Assembly (NCBI GenBank): GCA_023512665.1
Contig: JAILZC010000023.1
Span: 1-8,891 of the forward strand
DNA from: Candidatus Bipolaricaulota bacterium
Lineage (GTDB): Bacteria; Bipolaricaulota; Bipolaricaulia; RBG-16-55-9; DRXL01
Reading direction: 5' to 3'
DNA length: 8,891 nucleotides
In this document: positions 5,717 to 8,891 of the stretch, one piece after another
How positions within the stretch are numbered: position 1 is the stretch's first letter
Layout: the number at the start of each line of letters is the position of its first letter
Notes under the pieces: model-generated
Told to the model about the DNA's origin: nothing
The model's input: only the letters and a program-made list of their open reading frames with translations
Database searches by the model: none
Translations under genes and position numbers: made by a program

Positions 5717-6594
5717 AAACGGCATTTGTCTTTCCCGGCCAGGGGGCCCAGTATGTGGGCATGGGGCGAGAGCTTTATGAAAAGTATCGCTCTCGCGTCG
5801 AGCCATTCTATCGGCGAGCCCGCGAAGCTCTGGGCTTCGAGCTGCGCGAGCTCGTCTTCTCTGGCCCGGAGGAGCGTTTGCAATTGACGGAGTTCGCCCA
5901 GCCGGCGATTCTGTTGGATAGCGTCATAAAATTTGAGCTTCTTGGACAGAGGCCCGATTGTGCTGTGGGGCACAGCTTGGGGGAGTACTCGGCGCTCGTG
6001 TGTGCTGGGGTTTTGAGTTTGGAAGACGGGCTTCAGTTGGTGCATCTGCGCGGGAAGCTCATGCAAGAGGCGGTCCCCGTGGGCGTTGGGGGAATGCTCG
6101 CGATCTTGAAGCTCGATTATGAGAAAGTTCAGGAAATCTGCGCGCAGACCGGCGCGGAGATCGCCAATTATAACTCTCCGGAGCAGATCGTGATCTCCGG
6201 GCGCAAAGAAGCCGTACACAAAGCCAAAGAATTGGCCGAAGCTGCGCGGGGGAGGGGCATCGAGCTTGCGGTCTCGGCGCCGTTTCACAGCTCGCTCATG
6301 AAGCCCGCCGAAGAGCGCCTCAAGCCGGAGATCGAAAGAGTGAAATTTTCAGCGCCCAAGTTCCCTGTGGTCTCGACGGTGAGCGGCGAGCCAGAGGCAG
6401 ACCCTGACAGAATCAAAGAGTTACTAACGCGGCAGATCACAGCCCAAGTGCGCTGGACAGAGTATATCGTGAAGCTGAAGCGTCTGGGCGCAAGAAGATT
6501 TGTTGAAATTGGCCCCGGCGACGTGCTCACGAAGCTTATCAAGAGAATAGACCGGGAGCTGCAGATGCTCAGCTTCGCCGAGGTGATGCCATGA
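5710..6594 (+). CDS. fabD: Malonyl-CoA:ACP transacylase (FabD)
   Basis: 294 residues. FabD moves malonyl from CoA to the phosphopantetheine arm of acyl carrier protein, supplying the two-carbon extender. Motifs are the N-terminal FPGQGAQYVGMG (8-19), the nucleophile GHSLGEYSAL (Ser89), Arg114 (HLRGKLMQE), which binds the malonyl carboxylate, and catalytic His193 (APFHSSLM). The C-terminal EIGPGDVLTKL is also typical. The ATG at 5710 lies inside the fabH coding region (7-nt overlap); GTG 5713 in the same frame is an alternative. No close Shine-Dalgarno sequence is seen, so translation probably depends on ribosomes finishing fabH. It overlaps fabG by 4 nt. Confidence 0.96.
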   Translation: MVKTAFVFPGQGAQYVGMGRELYEKYRSRVEPFYRRAREALGFELRELVFSGPEERLQLTEFAQPAILLDSVIKFELLGQRPDCAVGHSLGEYSALVCAGVLSLEDGLQLVHLRGKLMQEAVPVGVGGMLAILKLDYEKVQEICAQTGAEIANYNSPEQIVISGRKEAVHKAKELAEAARGRGIELAVSAPFHSSLMKPAEERLKPEIERVKFSAPKFPVVSTVSGEPEADPDRIKELLTRQITAQVRWTEYIVKLKRLGARRFVEIGPGDVLTKLIKRIDRELQMLSFAEVMP

Positions 6595-7337
6595 ACGAGC
6601 CCCAAGATTTCGCAGGTAAAGTAGGAATCGTCACCGGCGGGACGCGCGGCATCGGGAAAGCTATTACCCAGATGCTCGTCGCCCGCGGCGCCAAAGTCTA
6701 TGTCTTCGCCCGCGACCAACAAGCCGGCCAAGCCCTCCAGCACGAGCTGGGCGAACGCTGCATCTTCGCCCAAGCTGATATCACTAATAGCGATCAAATA
6801 GACGAGCTGATCGAAAAGATTTTTAAGGGCGAAGGGCGCATAGATTTCTTAGTCAATAATGCTGGCATCACTAAAGACAATCTCTTGCTCAGAATGAAGG
6901 ACGACGAGTGGGACGCGGTCTTGGCAACAAACTTAAAGGGTGCGTATCATTGCACCAAGGCCGTGGCTCGCTGGATGCTCAAGCAGCGTTCTGGAGCTAT
7001 TGTGAATATCACTTCTGTAGTCGGCCAGATCGGGAATGCCGGGCAAGCCAATTACGCCGCAGCCAAGGCCGGGCTCATCGGGTTTACGAAGAGTGTGGCA
7101 CGCGAGCTTGCTTCCCGAGGGATCAGGGTGAACGCCGTCGCGCCGGGGTTCATCGAGACGGCTATGACCGAACAGTTGCCCGAAGAAGTGTGCAAGACGT
7201 ATCTGGACTCGATCCCTCTGGGGCGGTTCGGTCGCCCCGAAGAGGTTGCGGAAGTTGTGTGCTTCTTGCTTTCGGAGCGCGCATCGTATATAACAGGGCA
7301 TGTGGTCAACGCCGACGGCGGCCTGGTGATGCCCTAG
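6591..7337 (+). CDS. fabG: 3-oxoacyl-ACP reductase (FabG)
   Basis: A 248-residue short-chain dehydrogenase that reduces beta-ketoacyl-ACP to beta-hydroxyacyl-ACP with NADPH. It shows the cofactor loop TGGTRGIG (15-22), NNAG (89-92), Asn114, and the catalytic Ser142, Tyr155 and Lys159 (YAAAK), followed by [13 protein letters not shown]. Arg19 in the cofactor loop and Arg41 after the second strand favour NADPH over NADH (family knowledge). Position directly after fabD and before acpP supports FabG rather than another short-chain dehydrogenase. Start ATG 6591 has GAGGTG at 6580-6585 and a 4-nt overlap with the fabD stop. In FabG the C-terminus usually ends in GGMYM or similar; here GGLVMP. Confidence 0.95.
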   Translation: MNEPQDFAGKVGIVTGGTRGIGKAITQMLVARGAKVYVFARDQQAGQALQHELGERCIFAQADITNSDQIDELIEKIFKGEGRIDFLVNNAGITKDNLLLRMKDDEWDAVLATNLKGAYHCTKAVARWMLKQRSGAIVNITSVVGQIGNAGQANYAAAKAGLIGFTKSVARELASRGIRVNAVAPGFIETAMTEQLPEEVCKTYLDSIPLGRFGRPEEVAEVVCFLLSERASYITGHVVNADGGLVMP

Positions 7338-7343
7338 GCGGAC

Positions 7344-7372
7344 TTGACAAACGAAGAAATTTCCGTCAGAGT
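7344..7372 (+). promoter_or_regulatory. Possible acpP promoter
   Basis: A perfect -35 TTGACA (7344-7349) begins 7 nt after the fabG stop. At the 17-nt spacing used elsewhere in the window the -10 would be CAGAGT (7367-7372), which is poor. An internal promoter would make sense, since carrier protein is needed in much larger amounts than the enzymes, but the weak -10 makes this tentative. Confidence 0.4.
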
Positions 7373-7405
7373 AATGATCAATCTCATACAAGGAGGAGGA
7401 ATGGT

Positions 7406-7663
7406 ATGGCGGACATCGCTGAGCAGGTGCGACAGATCATTGCCGAGCAACTGATGGTGGAGCTCGACGAGGTGACCGACGACGCCTCGTTCATAGAGGA
7501 TCTCGGGGCGGACTCGTTGGACACCGTGGAGATGATCATGGAGATCGAGGACGAGTTTGGGATTGAGATTCCCGACGAGGACGCGGAGAAGATCCAGACG
7601 GTGGGGAAGGCCATCGAGTACGTCAAGAAGAAGGTCGAGGCGCAGCAAGCCAAGGCCGCGTGA
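7406..7663 (+). CDS. acpP: Acyl carrier protein
   Basis: An 85-residue acidic protein carrying the growing acyl chain on a phosphopantetheine arm attached to Ser37 in [10 protein letters not shown] (34-43). Helix II and the [20 protein letters not shown] stretch (54-73) match AcpP throughout. The tail after residue 76 (EAQQAKAA) is slightly longer than usual. ATG 7406 is the correct start: the protein aligns from MADIAEQV, and AGGAGGAGG at 7391-7399 lies 6 nt upstream. ATG 7401 is out of frame. The unusually strong ribosome binding site fits high expression. Codons end overwhelmingly in G or C, more so than in the neighbours, as expected for a highly expressed gene. fabF, which often follows, is missing. 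Confidence 0.97.
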   Translation: MADIAEQVRQIIAEQLMVELDEVTDDASFIEDLGADSLDTVEMIMEIEDEFGIEIPDEDAEKIQTVGKAIEYVKKKVEAQQAKAA

Positions 7664-7760
7664 CGAAGCAATGCCACGGCCAAGGTGTGAAGAGGCTGAA
7701 CGATGCGCCAGTGAGTGGAGAGCAGCGCGTGCGTGGGATGGTGGTTGAGGGGGCGTAGCA

Positions 7761-7769
7761 GGGGGGGGG
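7761..7769. repeat. Run of nine G in the acpP-methyltransferase gap
   Basis: Nine consecutive G lie in the 142-nt stretch between acpP and the chosen methyltransferase start. The run sits 3 nt before a possible TTG start (7773), at the point where the sequence changes from GC-rich to more mixed composition. Runs this long are prone to slippage during replication and to sequencing error. The rest of the gap shows no convincing gene, promoter or terminator. Confidence 0.8.
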
Positions 7770-7805
7770 TCATTGCGCCAGAAGTGGATAGGTTGCTTGA
7801 AGAAT

Positions 7806-8519
7806 ATGGGGCAATTACCGATAGCTTTAGCAGCATACGAGACACTAGCTGAGGCCTATGCGTCTCGCATTGATACCAAGCCCCATAATGCTTATTACGA
7901 GCGCCCTGCAACGCTTTCCCTTTTGCCTGAAGTCAAAGGGAAGCGCGTTCTAGATGCAGGGTGCGGTCCTGGGGTTTACGCTGAGTGGTTAGCTGACCGC
8001 GGCGCCGAAGTTGTAGCATTGGATGTTAGCCCTAAGATGGTTGAGCTTGCCAAGAAAAGAGTGGGTACCAAAGCCACTGTCCTTCAGGCGGATATTAGTC
8101 AACCGCTTCACTTCTTCCAAGATGAGACCTTCGATATTGTCCTGAGCGCGTTAGTCTTGGATTACATTAGCGATTGGGCTGGCGTCTTTAGAGAATTTTT
8201 CAGGGTGTTGGCTCGGCCTGGATATTTGATCTTTTCGATCAGCCATCCTATTGCGGATTTTCTGCTCTACAACCCAGAGAGTTATTTTCAGACTGAACTT
8301 GTGGAGTGGGAATGGAGAGGGTTCAGCATCCCTGTTCGTGTGCCCGCTTACCGTCGCCCGCTCAGTGCGGCCTTGAATCCTCTCCTGGAAGCAGGTTTCG
8401 TATTGGAGCGCATACTCGAACCAACACCGACGGAACAATTCAAGCAAGAAGATCCAGAGGGCTACGAGCAGTTGTCCAGGCGACCTGGGTTTTTGTGCAT
8501 CCGAGCGGCGAAGCGATAG
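7806..8519 (+). CDS. Class I SAM-dependent methyltransferase, substrate unknown
   Basis: About 237 residues of the UbiE/BioC-like (Methyltransf_11) kind. Motif I VLDAGCGPG (48-56) binds SAM, followed by the acidic strand end VVALDVSPKMVELA (Asp73), a QADIS segment (94-98), DETFDIVLSALVLDY (106-120) and the post-motif FREFFRVLARPGYLIFSISHP. This family methylates small molecules, quinones, lipids or proteins, and sequence alone does not tell which. The start is uncertain: ATG 7806 is chosen because homologous folds usually begin just before the AYETLAEAYASRI helix, but TTG 7773 and TTG 7797 are open alternatives and none has a clear ribosome binding site. Codon and base use look less GC-rich than the fab genes, hinting at separate ancestry. 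Not part of the standard fab cluster. Confidence 0.88.
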   Translation: MGQLPIALAAYETLAEAYASRIDTKPHNAYYERPATLSLLPEVKGKRVLDAGCGPGVYAEWLADRGAEVVALDVSPKMVELAKKRVGTKATVLQADISQPLHFFQDETFDIVLSALVLDYISDWAGVFREFFRVLARPGYLIFSISHPIADFLLYNPESYFQTELVEWEWRGFSIPVRVPAYRRPLSAALNPLLEAGFVLERILEPTPTEQFKQEDPEGYEQLSRRPGFLCIRAAKR

Positions 8520-8601
8520 AAGAGAGTCTGAACAACAGGCGTTTGCACCTAAGGCCGCTCCGCCTAAGCACAAAACAAACTTCATACTCAAGAGAACAAA
8601 G

Positions 8602-8841
8602 ATGAGAAAATTCATAAGCGCAAAACTCGCTGATAATATCGTATTGGGCATCTATGGGCTAGAGGAAGTTATCTATCCCAATCAAATCCAAGGCAACAAG
8701 GAGATATGGACGCTTGAAGAAGCTGAGAACACCCTTCTGGAATTCACTGATCGTCTAATTAAGGCAATGAATTCCATGATCCTGCGTTCTGTTGATCTCC
8801 GCAGGTACTTTTCGGGCTATCGCTTGAGAGGAGTGGTATGA
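8602..8841 (+). CDS. Small hypothetical protein (79 residues)
   Basis: I do not recognise this ORF. The predicted protein is mixed alpha/beta in character: a short hydrophobic stretch (IVLGIYGLEEVIY, 13-25), then a charged amphipathic helical region (LEEAENTLLEFTDRLIKAMNSMILRS, 38-63) and a basic tail (DLRRYFSGYRLRG). No signal peptide or membrane helix is apparent. ATG 8602 has only a weak AGAGA upstream. Two features support it as a gene: it ends in an ATGA overlap with another ORF that has a good ribosome binding site inside this one, and the composition is natural for protein. Composition is AT-richer than the fab operon. The small size, basic tail and coupling to a following gene would fit a two-gene module such as toxin-antitoxin, but no motif confirms that. 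Confidence 0.6.
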   Translation: MRKFISAKLADNIVLGIYGLEEVIYPNQIQGNKEIWTLEEAENTLLEFTDRLIKAMNSMILRSVDLRRYFSGYRLRGVV

Positions 8842-8891
8842 AAAGCAAATTAGAACGTCAACGTGAAGAACCCACCGGGGCCGTTGTAGAT
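8838..8891 (+). CDS. 5' end of an ORF cut by the window edge
   Basis: ATG 8838 overlaps the preceding stop as ATGA and follows GAGAGGAG (8826-8833) at 4-nt spacing, a good ribosome binding site. Eighteen codons are open to the window end, giving a hydrophilic start, MKSKLERQREEPTGAVVD. Too little is present to assign a family. Its coupling to the upstream small ORF implies a shared operon. Confidence 0.55.
   Translation, partial: MKSKLERQREEPTGAVVD

Noticed and set aside
6933..7391. Minus-strand open frames across fabG and acpP
   Set aside because: These are shadows caused by GC-rich codon use, with no recognisable domains and no promoter or ribosome binding support.
7654..7681. Possible terminator hairpin at the acpP stop (GGCC...GGCC)
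   Set aside because: The stem needs a two-base bulge, has few pairs and no T-run follows.
7687..7758. Short GTG ORF of 23 codons (KRLNDAPVSGEQRVRG...) after acpP
   Set aside because: It faintly recalls the start of a FeoA-like protein, but it is too short, has only a weak ribosome binding signal and stops before the poly-G run. Not enough to call a gene or pseudogene.
8541..8576. attC-like or hairpin pattern between the methyltransferase and the small ORF
   Set aside because: The arms pair poorly (AGGC/GCCT core only) and the terminal boxes do not match integron core sites; no integrase is present. The CCTAAG direct repeat is too short to be convincing.
1..8891. CRISPR array, tRNA, riboswitch or insertion sequence
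   Set aside because: I looked for regularly spaced repeats, cloverleaf-like segments and transposase motifs on both strands and saw none; short or divergent elements could be missed by eye.

Overview
This is a bacterial chromosomal window with fairly high GC by eye (mid to high fifties percent), falling towards the right end. A secreted, probably outer-membrane beta-strand protein suggests a two-membrane (diderm) organism. The VapBC module, the M42 peptidase and the compact fatty-acid operon would fit a deep-branching, possibly thermophilic lineage. I cannot name a phylum from the sequence; Bipolaricaulota/Acetothermia would be only a weak guess.

Left end (1-1706). A perfect 24-bp palindrome sits just downstream of a near-consensus leftward promoter, whose gene lies outside the window. 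The promoter's -35 box contains the stop codon of a patatin-like lipid hydrolase gene (minus strand, 55-864). That gene and a rightward VapB/VapC-type toxin-antitoxin pair (958-1706) are transcribed divergently. Both divergent promoters place the predicted transcription start at, or within a base of, the start codon, so both messages may be leaderless.

Middle (1707-3650). A sigma70-type promoter precedes an M42-family metallo-aminopeptidase gene, followed after 9 nt by a gene for a secreted beta-strand protein of unknown function. A 45-nt near-perfect GC-rich hairpin closes this unit.

Core (3651-7663). A type II fatty-acid/phospholipid synthesis operon, plsX-fabH-fabD-fabG, has consecutive genes overlapping by 4, 7 and 4 nt. 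acpP follows after a 68-nt gap with its own strong ribosome binding site. Together these supply malonyl-ACP (FabD), start chains (FabH), reduce the beta-keto group (FabG), carry the chain (AcpP) and pass finished acyl chains towards phosphatidic acid as acyl-phosphate (PlsX). The fabF gene that often follows acpP is absent here.

Right end (7664-8891). After acpP come about 100 nt with a run of nine G, then a SAM-dependent methyltransferase gene, a small unrecognised ORF and the first 18 codons of another ORF coupled to it. This end looks less GC-rich than the fab operon and may be an accessory insertion. It is the least explained part of the window. Most of the rest is ordinary chromosomal content; I saw no CRISPR array, tRNA, rRNA, transposase or integrase.
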